From positions 2,604,001-2,668,000 of the forward strand of contig OZ245942.1 of NCBI GenBank assembly GCA_965230065.1: DNA of 64,000 nucleotides. Direction: 5' to 3'. Positions 1 through 8,188 of this stretch are shown piece after piece. This DNA is from G965230065 sp965230065. GTDB lineage: Bacteria; Bacteroidota; Bacteroidia; Cytophagales; Cyclobacteriaceae. The notes below the pieces were generated by a model, which saw only the letters and a list, made by a program, of their open reading frames with translations, was not told the DNA's origin and made no database searches. The stretch's first letter is position 1; each line of letters opens with the position of its first letter. A program made the position numbers and the translations under genes.

Positions 1-2
1 AC

Positions 3-983
3 CTCAATTGGGTAATCAGCCAGGGGAATCTTGCAACCATGCCATTTCCCATGAATGGTTTTAGAATTACCGAAGGAGCGGCCGCAGCCCTGCTGTCAGA
101 TGTACATCTCCAGATGGCGGGCTATCCGGTACAAGACGATGGCAGTTATGCCAATGCAGCCGAGGCCGCCAGAATAGTTATCAACAGCGGAGAATATGCA
201 CTGATTGAAAATGGGGTATCGTTTGCGGAGAGTGCTTATAACGTAATGCGCAATTCGGATGTGGAACGGGAATACATTTACTCCATTGAGTATGATGCGG
301 AGATTGATCCAAATCCTGCTCCCGGAATTTCTCTTCCTGGCGATATAAGAACGCCTAATCTTAAATATTCAAGAACCTTAAATGCTTACCGCCCATTGGA
401 TGAATATGTGCAAATTTATGATGCTGACAGAGATTTAAGAATTCAGAACCAGCAGTTATTCTTTAACTCCATTGAAGTGGGAGGTGAATTTTTTAATTTT
501 GGCGAATATGCCCCCTTTCTTTTTTATGACGAAACGGCTTTGTATGAAACCGGAAGAGGAGACCAGGATGTAAACATTTACAGATATGCAGAAATACTGT
601 TGATTGCCACCGAAGCCATTGCCCGCTCAGAAGGTGTTACCCCTGAAGCCATTGCTTACTTGTCTGAAGTAAGAAGCAGAGCCTACTGGCAAACTGACCA
701 AAGTGAAGTTGAGGCAGAACTAAGCGGATTGTCTGAGCAAGCCTTTGTAGAAGAAGTCTGGAAAGAACGATACCGCGAACTGGCTTTGGATTATAAAGTA
801 TGGTCCGACATTCAGCGAACGCGTTTATATCCTGTAGCATCAGAAAGCAATGTAGACTTTGTGAATGTAATCGGTCATACCAATCCGTGGGGAGCCACCT
901 ACCAGGAGTTCCATCTGCTGTTTCCTATTTCTGATAATGAGCTGCAACGGAATCCGATGCTTGAACAAAATTCAGGATATTAA
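3..983 (+). CDS. SusD/RagB-family outer-membrane glycan-binding lipoprotein, C-terminal part
   Basis: The reading frame is open to the window edge, so the N-terminus with its lipobox lies outside; the ATG at 39 is internal. The visible ~326 residues carry the usual SusD C-terminal landmarks: a tetratricopeptide-like stretch near the start (YANAAEAARIVINSGEYAL), 'IYRYAEILLIATEAIARSEG', the segment 'WKERYRELALDYKVWSDIQR', and the ending 'LFPISDNELQRNPMLEQNSGY', which matches the 'FPIP..E...NP.L.QN.GY' close of the family. SusD proteins cap a SusC TonB-dependent transporter on the cell surface and capture glycan fragments; the SusC partner would be upstream of the window. Downstream lie degraded catabolic fragments and a sulfatase, so this is the tail of a polysaccharide utilisation locus. 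Confidence 0.9.
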   Translation, partial: LNWVISQGNLATMPFPMNGFRITEGAAAALLSDVHLQMAGYPVQDDGSYANAAEAARIVINSGEYALIENGVSFAESAYNVMRNSDVEREYIYSIEYDAEIDPNPAPGISLPGDIRTPNLKYSRTLNAYRPLDEYVQIYDADRDLRIQNQQLFFNSIEVGGEFFNFGEYAPFLFYDETALYETGRGDQDVNIYRYAEILLIATEAIARSEGVTPEAIAYLSEVRSRAYWQTDQSEVEAELSGLSEQAFVEEVWKERYRELALDYKVWSDIQRTRLYPVASESNVDFVNVIGHTNPWGATYQEFHLLFPISDNELQRNPMLEQNSGY

Positions 984-1065
984 ATGGAGATAGCTGAGTA
1001 GCAAAATATATTTTTTCCTGGCATAAACTCATATAAATAATGAACGGTTGCTAAAAGAAGGTCAA

Positions 1066-1474
1066 ATGAATAGAAAAAATTCTTGAAATTTTCTGGAGCT
1101 TATGCCGGGTCTGTCTTATTATTTCCATCGGCTCAACTTTCTGATAATAAAAGTGTAAAGCTGGGTATTATTGCCGATCTCCATCAGGATATCATGCATG
1201 ACGGTATTGAGCGGCTGTCAGCTTTTATTAAGGAAATGAGCCATACAAATCCTGATTTTATCATCCGACTGGAGATTTTTGCAATATAAAATACACGGGG
1301 CCCTACCAGGAACCACTTTGGGCAGTTATAGAAATCTCAAAAAAAAGTGAAATCATGATTCAAGGGCGAACCTCAAGCTTTGTTGGCTCTTCACCTAAAG
1401 AAACGGGGGTGAATATGAGAGATGCAATTTACCCCATAGTTCCTTATATTTCAGACCGGAAGTTGGAGGTTTGA
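1066..1474 (+). pseudogene. Decayed calcineurin-like metallophosphoesterase remnant
   Basis: An ATG at 1066 opens a signal-peptide-like start (MNRK..) that loses frame in an A-run at 1074-1079. The frame from 1083 then reads 'KLGIIADLHQDIMHDGIERL', the 'D-x-H' phosphodiesterase motif I of calcineurin-like phosphoesterases, and stops at 1289 after 'NPDFII'. A second frame (1289-1474) reads 'GPYQEPLWAVIEI' and ends 'IVPYISDRKLEV', which looks like the C-terminus of the same kind of protein. The catalytic middle (roughly two thirds of a normal ~300-residue enzyme) is missing. So I see one frameshift plus a large internal deletion. The family assignment of the first part is fairly safe; that the second part belongs to the same gene is inference. 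Confidence 0.6.
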
Positions 1475-1485
1475 AGTAATCTCCC

Positions 1486-1665
1486 TACTTCCTGGCTCCA
1501 AAAAAGATTTTTCTGAAAGATGGAAGCACAGTCACACCCGACCGGATGGAACGTCCTTTTGTATATACAGAAGATGGTCTTGCTAAGGTGCTTTCGGTGA
1601 CAACTAAAAAGGGGGATAGTTCTTTTTTAGTAATGATGCCGGCAAAAAAGTCGTTGGCAAAATAA
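1486..1665 (+). pseudogene. C-terminal fragment of a glycosidase-like protein
   Basis: A 59-codon stretch without its own start reads 'FLAPKKIFLKDGSTVTPDRM' and then 'ERPFVYTEDGLAKVLSVTTK', ending 'VMMPAKKSLAK' at a TAA just before the sulfatase. The 'DRMERPFVYTEDG' style is reminiscent of the end of secreted five-bladed-propeller glycoside hydrolases of Bacteroidota PULs. No active-site region is present, so the family is only a guess. The fragment sits 8 bp upstream of the sulfatase start, suggesting that a deletion joined it to the preceding phosphoesterase remnant. Confidence 0.4.
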
Positions 1666-1673
1666 ATAGAATA

Positions 1674-3248
1674 ATGAAAAAGTTTGATAAGGGCTTTGCT
1701 TGCTCAGTTGTACCTATGCAACTGAAAAATCTATTAAGAATAGGCAAAAGTGCCAGCCTGGTACCGTGCATTTGTTTCCTGTTCGCCTGCTCAGCTCAGC
1801 AGAAAGAGGTATCTACAGCTGATGAACTAACCAACAAGCCCAACATTGTCTTCTTCTTTGTAGATGATATGGGTTGGCAGGAATCCTCTGTTCCATTCTA
1901 TGAGGAGGTAACGGAGTTAAATCAGCGCTACCACACCCCCAACATGGAGGTACTGGCACGGGAAGGTATGAAATTTACCCGGGCCTACGCCTACGCCCTT
2001 TGCTCCCCTTCCCGAGTGAGCCTCATGACCGGCATGAATGCGGCCCGTCATCAGGTCACTAACTGGACCCTCCGGAAAGATACATCACCTGACCCGGAAC
2101 ATCCTGCGATTATGCCTCCTTTATGGAATGTAAATGGATTGAGCAACACGGCCGGAGTAGAGCATACCATCGTGGCCAAAACCCTACCCATGTATTTGAA
2201 GGAAGTCGGATATACAACCATCCATGTGGGCAAAGCGCACTTTGGAGCGAAAGAAACCCCAGGTGATAATCCGCTGAACCTGGGTTTTGATGTCAATATT
2301 GCTGGTCATGCTGCCGGCGGGCCGGGCAGCTATCATGGCGATAAAAATTTCAGTGCCGTATGGCGAGATGGAGATAAGGTCTGGGATGTACCCGGACTGG
2401 AGAAATACCACGGGCAAAAAATCAACCTTACCGAAGCATTGACCCGGGAAGCCAAGCAAGCCATAAAAGTAGCCGTAAACGAGCAGAAGCCTTTTTACCT
2501 TTATATGTCGCACTATGCCGTGCACGCTCCCTGGGAAGAAGACCGGCGGTTTTATCAGAAGTATCTGGACCAGGGTTTGGATGAATTCTCGGCCATGCGT
2601 GCCTCCATGATAGAAAGCATGGATAAGTCGTTGGGGGATATCATGGCAAAAATCGATGAACTAGGTATAGAAGAGAATACCATTGTAGTGTTTATGTCGG
2701 ACAACGGGGCTCCCAAACAAGTGGCTTTGAATAAACCGTTGCGTGGCCATAAACTCACACCCTATGAAGGAGGGGTGCGTGTGCCCATGATCGTGAAATG
2801 GCCGGGAGTATCCCAGGCGGGAACGGTATGTAACGAATACGTGATGATAGAAGATGTATTTCCTTCCTTTCTGGAGATGGCCGGAGTACCGGAAGTACAA
2901 TACCGCAGTACATCTCTCGACGGCATCAGTTGGGTGCCCCTGGTAAAAGGAGAAATTAGTGATGGGGCAGATCGCCCTATTTTCTGGCATTTTCCGCATA
3001 CTTATGATCAATTTCCCTACAGTGCCATCAGAAAAGGAGATTGGAAATTGGTATATCATCATATCGACCAGCATCTGGAGCTTTTCAATTTGGAAGAGGA
3101 TATTGGGGAAGAAAATGATTTATCATTAGAAGAACCAAAAATACGCAATGAATTAGCCACAATACTGTCCAATTTCCTGAAGGAGGTTAATGCAGGGATG
3201 AGCATAGATAAGGAAACTGGAAGTTCGGTTCCATATCCTTCAGAATAG
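1674..3248 (+). CDS. Sulfatase (type I, formylglycine-dependent), lipoprotein
   Basis: Arylsulfatase-family enzyme of 524 residues that would remove sulfate esters from glycan fragments. The metal-site pair D64/D65 ('FFVDDMGW') and the maturation motif C110-S-P-S-R, whose cysteine is converted to formylglycine, are both present, followed by 'HVGKAHFG', 'SHYAVHAPW' and 'FMSDNGAPK', all standard sulfatase blocks. A hydrophobic segment ends in the lipobox LFAC (C39), so it is probably membrane-anchored in the periplasm or on the surface. The ATG at 1716 (MQLKNLL) would give a more ordinary signal peptide and may be the true start. It follows the SusD end and degraded glycan genes on the same strand, fitting a remnant locus for a sulfated polysaccharide. 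Confidence 0.92.
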   Translation: MKKFDKGFACSVVPMQLKNLLRIGKSASLVPCICFLFACSAQQKEVSTADELTNKPNIVFFFVDDMGWQESSVPFYEEVTELNQRYHTPNMEVLAREGMKFTRAYAYALCSPSRVSLMTGMNAARHQVTNWTLRKDTSPDPEHPAIMPPLWNVNGLSNTAGVEHTIVAKTLPMYLKEVGYTTIHVGKAHFGAKETPGDNPLNLGFDVNIAGHAAGGPGSYHGDKNFSAVWRDGDKVWDVPGLEKYHGQKINLTEALTREAKQAIKVAVNEQKPFYLYMSHYAVHAPWEEDRRFYQKYLDQGLDEFSAMRASMIESMDKSLGDIMAKIDELGIEENTIVVFMSDNGAPKQVALNKPLRGHKLTPYEGGVRVPMIVKWPGVSQAGTVCNEYVMIEDVFPSFLEMAGVPEVQYRSTSLDGISWVPLVKGEISDGADRPIFWHFPHTYDQFPYSAIRKGDWKLVYHHIDQHLELFNLEEDIGEENDLSLEEPKIRNELATILSNFLKEVNAGMSIDKETGSSVPYPSE

Positions 3249-3249
3249 G

Positions 3250-3660
3250 TAGCCCCGCAGTATTACGATGCACGCCTAAGTCTTTCTCTATAAACTAAAT
3301 TTTGGCATATGGATGCCTAAACAGGTTCTCCAGTAGTTCTTTGCGATAAAATGAGCGTTCCGGGTCATCTTCTATCTTGAGGAGTTCTACAAAATGTGAC
3401 AATCTCAATTGGTGAGACGCCGTCTCACTAATTGGATGTTTGAGATAAAAAAGCCACATTTATACCAAATTGCTACGGCTGAAACCCTTTTCAAGCAAAG
3501 CGCCCAGGTCTTTAGAAAGGGTTTCCAGCAGGGCTTTGCCATATTATATTCGGCTTTGGTATTCTCGGCTTGCTCAAACTCAACGATATGCTGCCCTTTT
3601 AGTAAACCAATTTATTTCTTGAGCGTCATGTATTTCATGTGTTTGAAAATATTACTTACT
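3250..3660 (-). pseudogene. Chimeric remnant: DUF1016 (YhcG-type) N-domain joined to a Fic C-terminal piece
   Basis: Reading the minus strand with frame changes gives, in order, 'HIVEFEQAENTKAEYN' (about 3594-3545), 'GKALLETLSKDLGALLEKG' (from 3540), 'HPISETASHQLRLSH' and 'FVELLKIEDDPERSFY' (to about 3345). These match what I know of the DUF1016 N-terminal domain of PDDEXK (YhcG-like) proteins. The frame then continues as 'KELLENLFRHPYAKI', an in-frame TAG, and 'FIEKDLGVHRNTA' (3261-3300), which is the winged-helix end of Fic/DUF4172-style proteins. At least one frameshift and one stop make it non-functional. The join of two gene families inside one frame implies a recombination or deletion scar. 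It abuts the sulfatase stop codon. Family identities come from remembered motifs, not from a search. Confidence 0.55.
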
Positions 3661-3720
3661 TGAATACTAATTGCGTGACTTTCAGTAAACTCGCATACTA
3701 GAGGGGCATTTCCATCTTTA

Positions 3721-3869
3721 TTTTACCCACTATAATTGCCGAAATTAGGGAAATAAACTTTAGTAAAGAAATTAAAGTAAATCAACAGCCTGAACAAACA
3801 AAAACCCCTTCACAAAATATTGAGAAGAGGTTTGAAGATGTATGAAAAGATTTTGTGGAGCCGGAGGGA
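3721..3869. repeat. Left direct repeat of the ssrA island (att-like, with tmRNA 3' end)
   Basis: This 149-bp block matches 15850-15996 with about seven differences or single-base indels. It holds a decayed copy of the tmRNA terminator (CCCCTTC...GAAGAGG) and ends in TGGAGCCGGAGGGA, which is the complement of the last 14 bases of the tmRNA gene. Beyond that, the similarity fades (CTAGAACT versus GTCGAACC). The tmRNA 3' end is a common target of tyrosine integrases, so this is best read as the far attachment site of an island lying between the two copies. Confidence 0.7.
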
Positions 3870-4023
3870 CTAGAACTTATTGATGTAAGTAGCTGAATAT
3901 CAATTCATTATGATGATAATAATTTTGCAGGTGAAACCAGAGTGAAACATGACGCCAATCTTTATGAATTGATAATTTCGTGGTTCAGTATTTTGAACCT
4001 ATTTCCGGCCAATTACCGGCCAA
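3870..4023. other. Island edge without a recognisable gene
   Basis: The plus strand is weakly coding-like here ('HYDDNNFAGETRVKHDANLY' around 3905-3965) and continues in frame from inside the left repeat, but a TGA interrupts it and I do not recognise the product. A short tandem duplication (CCGGCCAATTA twice, about 4006-4028) overlaps the end of the neighbouring minus-strand fragment, whose stop codon lies in the second copy. Confidence 0.3.
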
Positions 4024-4545
4024 TTATTTTGCCAGTTCGAATTTGGAGCCTCTCCCCTTTGTACCAGCTTGTACAAACACTTCTTTGTCAACAAGCTCCC
4101 TAAGTTCTTCGGTGGTTACTGTTTTGCCGATCTCGTTGAGTTCCTGGTATTGAGAGTTATTGATAGAGCCATGTTCTTTGACGAATAACACCGCTTTGAG
4201 TTGTCTGTCACTCAGCCCTGATTTTTTAAGTTGGTCTTCGGTGAACTTATTCTTGAAAAATGTGATTGAAAAACCACCATCCTGTTCTTTCATTTCAGGT
4301 TCGGGAAGGTATGCTTCCCGGCAGGCTTCTATGATCTTGAGCGTGCCCCGGCCCCAATGATCTATGTAGCCTCCCATAAAGCATACATTTGCAATGATAG
4401 GATTGCGGGGACGAGAAGCATGCTGTTTCTTTAACGATTCAACAGTAAGCCCTTCCGGCAGTAAGCCTTCATTCCAAATACTGAACTTGTCATCATACAT
4501 CCGGATTTGAATCATGGCTCCCATGTAATTGCGATGGATCAGGGC
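4024..4545 (-). pseudogene. Truncated RecG-like/AlbA-type ATP-binding transcriptional regulator, C-terminal half
   Basis: Translation from the first in-frame codon after a TAA at 4546-4548 reads 'ALIHRNYMGAMIQIRMYDDK' and then 'FSIWNEGLLPEGLTVESL', 'HASRPRNPIIANVCFMGGYI' and 'DHWGRGTLKIIEACREAYLP'. This is the HATPase_c_4 module found in COG2865 ATP-binding proteins, followed by a helical winged-helix-like tail. The N-terminal AlbA_2 domain and the front of the ATPase fold, including the helix before 'ALIHRN', are missing, so the ATG at 4524 is only an internal methionine. It lies 20 bp downstream of the PIN gene on the same strand, and its 5' end seems to have been cut by the event that brought the toxin pair next to it. 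Confidence 0.65.
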
Positions 4546-4565
4546 TTATGTAAATATCTTGGTAT

Positions 4566-4976
4566 CTATTTGAACATAGATTTTTTTACCTGACGAACAG
4601 TCTTCCAATTTATAGGAGGGAAATCAATATTTTTCAGCACATTAAAATCTTTGGAATTGTTGCTAATCAGCAAGTCTGCCTGGGCAGCTACATAAGCATC
4701 TACATATTTGTTGTCATCCGGATCGCGGGTGATTAGGTTCCAGAAAAAGGAGGGTTCAACTCTGATGACATTACTCCTTCGCAAAATCCCGTTGACTACA
4801 TTTTCAGCAATAGGAATATTGGTTTTACGGGCAATAATTTCGTGGTATTCTAAGATGATGTCGGTACTTACGGCCAACTGGTATTTCTTTTCCTGGAAGT
4901 ATTGGAATACCCAGTGGTGTTCTGATTTTCTGGAGAAAGTTTCCAACAGGGCGTTAGTGTCAAGAATTACGATCAT
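4566..4976 (-). CDS. PIN-domain toxin ribonuclease of a type II toxin-antitoxin pair
   Basis: A 136-residue protein with the PIN fold, which cleaves RNA when free of antitoxin. The acidic metal-binding residues are visible: D6 in 'VILDTNAL', E43 in 'DIILEYHE', the cluster 'DPDDNKYVDAYVA' (D85-D93) and 'LISNNSKDF' (D110). The pattern and length fit the COG1569 (TIGR00305) group of putative PIN toxins. The start codon overlaps the end of the upstream small gene by 17 bp, the translational coupling usual for antitoxin-toxin operons. It resides inside the ssrA island, where it could stabilise the element by post-segregational killing (inference). Confidence 0.85.
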   Translation of the reverse strand: MIVILDTNALLETFSRKSEHHWVFQYFQEKKYQLAVSTDIILEYHEIIARKTNIPIAENVVNGILRRSNVIRVEPSFFWNLITRDPDDNKYVDAYVAAQADLLISNNSKDFNVLKNIDFPPINWKTVRQVKKSMFK

Positions 4977-5250
4977 GACGGTACGGAGTTCTTAATTTTT
5001 CTTGCCCCCATTCTTTGCTCTTTTCTTTTAAATCCCAATTTTTTTGTTCGGCCAAAGCTTCCAATTCATCCTGTGCTTTTTCTAAGAAATAGTCGGAAAT
5101 CAGGTCTTTAATCTCCTCCATTTCCTGGTCGTTTAGTTGCTTGTGGGCAAACATATCCAACAACTCCAGTTGCATAGGGGTAATTTGTGAGGTCTGCTTA
5201 TCTCTTGACCTTTTTTTTCGCTCAGGGCTTTGCATTTTTTCTCTTTTCAT
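4960..5250 (-). CDS. Small antitoxin-like protein partnered with the PIN toxin
   Basis: A 96-residue, strongly charged protein with a basic N-terminus (ERKKRSRDKQ) and a long acidic helix ('LNDQEMEEIKDLISDYFLEK'). It has no conserved catalytic motif. Its position directly upstream of the PIN toxin with a 17-bp overlap, its size and its charge make the antitoxin role likely. The segment 'IKDLISDYFLEKAQDELEAL' resembles the short proteins often found before COG1569 PIN toxins. The basic N-terminus may bind the promoter, as many antitoxins autoregulate, but no operator is obvious upstream. A later start at residue 6 or 26 is possible. Confidence 0.7.
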   Translation of the reverse strand: MKREKMQSPERKKRSRDKQTSQITPMQLELLDMFAHKQLNDQEMEEIKDLISDYFLEKAQDELEALAEQKNWDLKEKSKEWGQEKLRTPYRHDRNS

Positions 5251-5379
5251 TTTTTTGTAATAAAAGCTCCTTATTTCAATACCAATATTATTTTAACTTT
5301 CAATATAGCCAAACGATATTAAAAATCTAATGTTCAATTATCATAAGGTATGTTGATTGCATTGTACACCGCTTAATAT

Positions 5380-5450
5380 GGCTAATTCAATTGGTGAGAC
5401 AGCGTCACACTAATTGGATATTTGAGGTAATAAGGCTCTTTGATTGATTA
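5380..5450 (-). pseudogene. Second DUF1016-type remnant
   Basis: On the minus strand 'PYYLKYPISVTLSHQLN' then TAG repeats the 'LKHPISETASHQLR' segment of the remnant at 3250-3660. The shared DNA (5389-5415 and 3407-3433) is a near-palindrome because of the codons it uses. Only about 18 codons survive. The rest of 5251-5806, apart from the Fic piece described separately, shows no gene. Confidence 0.45.
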
Positions 5451-5455
5451 TTTGC

Positions 5456-5499
5456 ACTGAAAAAGTTCATATTTGTGCAGGTTAACCGTGATATGCACA
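5456..5499. repeat. Hairpin after the Fic remnant
   Basis: The arms TTTGTGCA and TGCACAAA enclose a 14-base loop containing GGTTAACC. It lies directly downstream of the Fic remnant stop codon at 5511, so it was probably the terminator of that gene. Confidence 0.35.
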
Positions 5500-5510
5500 A
5501 AATTCCTTCC

Positions 5511-5655
5511 TTATTGTGCATGTCCTTTGCGAATAAGCTGAAACAGATCGCTGTTGATGTAATAGTTGCTCTTACCAAGCTTTACTTTTGCTAAAAAATT
5601 TTTGTTGCTCAATTCATTCAAATAGGTAGCAGTAGTATTTCGATGCACGCCTTAT
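5511..5655 (-). pseudogene. C-terminal remnant of a Fic-family protein
   Basis: The minus strand reads 'GVHRNTTATYLNELSNKNFL' then 'AKVKLGKSNYYINSDLFQLI' and stops at 5511-5513. This is the C-terminal winged-helix of Fic proteins ('..R.TA..YL..L...G.L...K.G...YYIN..L'). The Fic core with the HPFxxGNG motif is absent. The first residues duplicate the 'LGVHRNTA' end found in the remnant next to the sulfatase, so two copies of the same kind of gene have decayed near both ends of the island's left part. Confidence 0.6.
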
Positions 5656-5806
5656 AGAAATTTTATGGTTCAGCATTATGACCCCGCTGGGATTCGAAAT
5701 GGGTGCTGATTTTCAGGGGGCAAGGAGTGTGGAAAGCTGATGTAATGAAGACGTCTTTTTGAGTAAGACATTAAATGATAATGCTTCTCTTTAAACTAAA
5801 GTGATT

Positions 5807-8188
5807 CTAATATTTTACTCCAAATTTTTTTAATTTACCGATCGCCTGATCAGTTATCTGCATTCTTTTCAGGTCAATATCTTCTTTTCTCTTTAATTTC
5901 TGGATGACAGTTTTTAAAACGCTAATCTCATTAAAGCTCAAAGTATTTGTTTGTTCACCAAGGTCAATTATGCGTTTCCAGTCACTATCACCTAACCTTG
6001 ATAGACGATTATAAATGGCGGAAGGATCAATTACTTCTGTGTCATCTAGTTTGCTAAGGGCAGAGACCTTTTCAAAAGGAACCTTTTTTTGAATAAGATA
6101 CTCAATAATCTCATTTCCTTTGTCAATCTCACGCTCTGTTAATGAAGTGGATCTGATAAGTTTTTTGCTAATAGAGCTGGCAAAACTACTCTGATAGTTA
6201 CTTAAAACGCTAGTACCTAAATTATATTTAAATAGTCCATCCCAAAACTTTAGCCCCTGAGAGGTGATTTTTTGAAGCTTATCATATTTTTCTGCTTCTT
6301 CAGTATCTGATGTATCAGATTGATAACGTGCTTTAAGGTCTTTTTCACTGATGAGATATTCGCTAATCACCAGCATATTCATTGGGTGGTCTTTTTTTTC
6401 TTTTAGCCTCTCCCAGGTTTTCTCTGATTTAGCAGCTTCACTTATTAAAGCAACCTCAAGAGAAGTAAGAAAATCATAAACAAATTTTAATCCTTTCTTC
6501 AATTCAAATTCCAGTTCCTTATCTATCATCTGTTTCTCCCAGATACTACCCAAATTAATTCTGCTGTTAGTCAAATGGTGAAAATAGGAAAGTGTATAGG
6601 CTACAGTGTATGATTTAATGTTTGTATCCCCTATAGGATTCTGGTTCTTTCTTCCAAATAATTTATCTACAGTATTGAAAAGAATAGCATTTGCTACAGC
6701 GTCCTGCCAGTAGATACGCCCGGGCTTTTTTTTAGTACTAAATTCTTTTTCAACATCTTTTAGAAAAAAATTATAGTTTTTTTGGCCTCCCTTTGCAACA
6801 TGATGCGGTAATTGCTTCCAGATATTAAGATATTTAGCAAGTGATGATTTTAATATTACCTGGTTTCTAGGATATTTTAGCTTGAAAGCAGCCTGTTTGC
6901 TCTTTGTTGGCTCTTTATTTAAGGCTTCTCTATATTGACCTTTGACTCTCTCAAAAAACCATATAGTTTGTTTGTTAGGATCCTCTAGGTCTATAGCAAA
7001 GGTAGTTCTGGATAATTCCTCGAGTCTTTGCAAAATTGGATTATTAGATGTCAGGTCAAGTTCAGATACTTTATTCTGGCTATTAGCATATCTTGATATA
7101 TAAGGAACGGTTTCATTTTTTTTGTCCTCATCTTTGATAACAGTAAGTTTCATTTGAACAAATACCTGGGAAAGATCTACATCTTTAAACTTCTTTTCAG
7201 TATGAAATAGTGAAGCAGTTGTTTGCCCCCCATTAACAATCTGGAAGTCTTTCACACTTGAAAGTGCCAGCTGACCGTCCCTCAAAATTACCGTTTTTAC
7301 CTCTTGGGCAGTGGTTGCCAATCCATTATTAAACGGTAAAAACATGTGAGGTTCTTGTCTTATAGTATCTCTGATTCCCTTATTAACTTTGCCTGTTTGT
7401 TGAAGAAATGCTCTTACATTGCTCTCTAATAACCTCGTCCCATAGTTACGATACAGGGTTGCTAGAATTCTACCGGGTACAATTGCCAGATAACATTCAT
7501 ATAATTCATTTTTTGTAGGCATTGCCAGACATGGTATCACTTCTCCCATTGTTTCTTCAAAATCAATTTCTATGGGTTCCTGATTATATTTGGATTGGGA
7601 AAGTCTATGCAACCGTTCAGCATCCCAAACATGGAAATTGATGGTAATAGTTTCCAGTCCCTTTAACCTAAAATTTTTAGGAGGATCGTGTGGTATATTA
7701 CCATTTGAAATAACAAATACATTGACTCTGATAAAATCGTCACGGTTATCTCTCATCAATTTTGCAAGGCCATAAGCTTCAGCTGATGGTTCAATATCTT
7801 CCAAATGCCCTTTAAATGCCAGGTTCAAAAATGCTGTTGGCCACTTAATGAGTTTATCAAATTCGGGCTTGCCTATTCTGTAAATCTGGTTAGTATCTTT
7901 GAACGAAGATATAAATATGTCAAGAGTTTCATAACCTTCTTCAATAGCATACCCATTTATTTTGAGCTGAATATTTTCCCACCGGTTCTCCTTTTCATAA
8001 TGGCATAATCTTACTCCTTCTGTTTCTCCCGCTTCTGAAAGTACCTCCATTATATATTCTGTAAACTTATCTTCTTTTGTCGCACCATCTTCCTCGGCAA
8101 AAGCAAGTGAATCAACTTCATAGTAAAGCTCTTGGAGATACTGTTCCAGTTCGAAGTCAGTATGTGGCATACTAAGAGACCTATTCAT
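5807..8188 (-). CDS. AIPR-family (abortive infection phage resistance) protein
   Basis: The last gene of the defence operon encodes 793 residues. The diagnostic AIPR block is clear in the middle: 'YGTRLLESNVRAFLQQTGKV' about residues 250-270, 'GIRDTIRQEPHMFLPFNNGL', and 'DFQIVNGGQTTASLF' about 320-335. The family is known from phage-abortive-infection loci; its biochemistry is poorly defined, and links with restriction modules suggest a DNA- or nucleotide-dependent effector. The C-terminal ~200 residues are charged and helical with no motif I recognise. Its ATG overlaps the stop of the PD-(D/E)XK gene by 4 bp (ATGA), implying translational coupling. Base composition is AT-rich compared with the flanking chromosome. 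The assignment is firm, the mechanism is not. Confidence 0.9.
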   Translation of the reverse strand: MNRSLSMPHTDFELEQYLQELYYEVDSLAFAEEDGATKEDKFTEYIMEVLSEAGETEGVRLCHYEKENRWENIQLKINGYAIEEGYETLDIFISSFKDTNQIYRIGKPEFDKLIKWPTAFLNLAFKGHLEDIEPSAEAYGLAKLMRDNRDDFIRVNVFVISNGNIPHDPPKNFRLKGLETITINFHVWDAERLHRLSQSKYNQEPIEIDFEETMGEVIPCLAMPTKNELYECYLAIVPGRILATLYRNYGTRLLESNVRAFLQQTGKVNKGIRDTIRQEPHMFLPFNNGLATTAQEVKTVILRDGQLALSSVKDFQIVNGGQTTASLFHTEKKFKDVDLSQVFVQMKLTVIKDEDKKNETVPYISRYANSQNKVSELDLTSNNPILQRLEELSRTTFAIDLEDPNKQTIWFFERVKGQYREALNKEPTKSKQAAFKLKYPRNQVILKSSLAKYLNIWKQLPHHVAKGGQKNYNFFLKDVEKEFSTKKKPGRIYWQDAVANAILFNTVDKLFGRKNQNPIGDTNIKSYTVAYTLSYFHHLTNSRINLGSIWEKQMIDKELEFELKKGLKFVYDFLTSLEVALISEAAKSEKTWERLKEKKDHPMNMLVISEYLISEKDLKARYQSDTSDTEEAEKYDKLQKITSQGLKFWDGLFKYNLGTSVLSNYQSSFASSISKKLIRSTSLTEREIDKGNEIIEYLIQKKVPFEKVSALSKLDDTEVIDPSAIYNRLSRLGDSDWKRIIDLGEQTNTLSFNEISVLKTVIQKLKRKEDIDLKRMQITDQAIGKLKKFGVKY

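Noticed and set aside
37..41. ATG at 39 as the true start of the first SusD gene
   Set aside because: The frame is open to the window edge with SusD-like residues before it and there is no signal peptide after it.
3407..3433. Near-perfect 27-bp palindrome with a second copy at 5389-5415, at first taken as a repeated operator
   Set aside because: Both copies fall in the conserved 'HPISETASHQL' coding segment of DUF1016-type remnants in the same frame, so the shared sequence is explained by gene remnants.
3409..3663. Plus-strand frame of 84 codons
   Set aside because: It lies over the minus-strand DUF1016 remnant, which has recognisable motifs; the plus frame has none.
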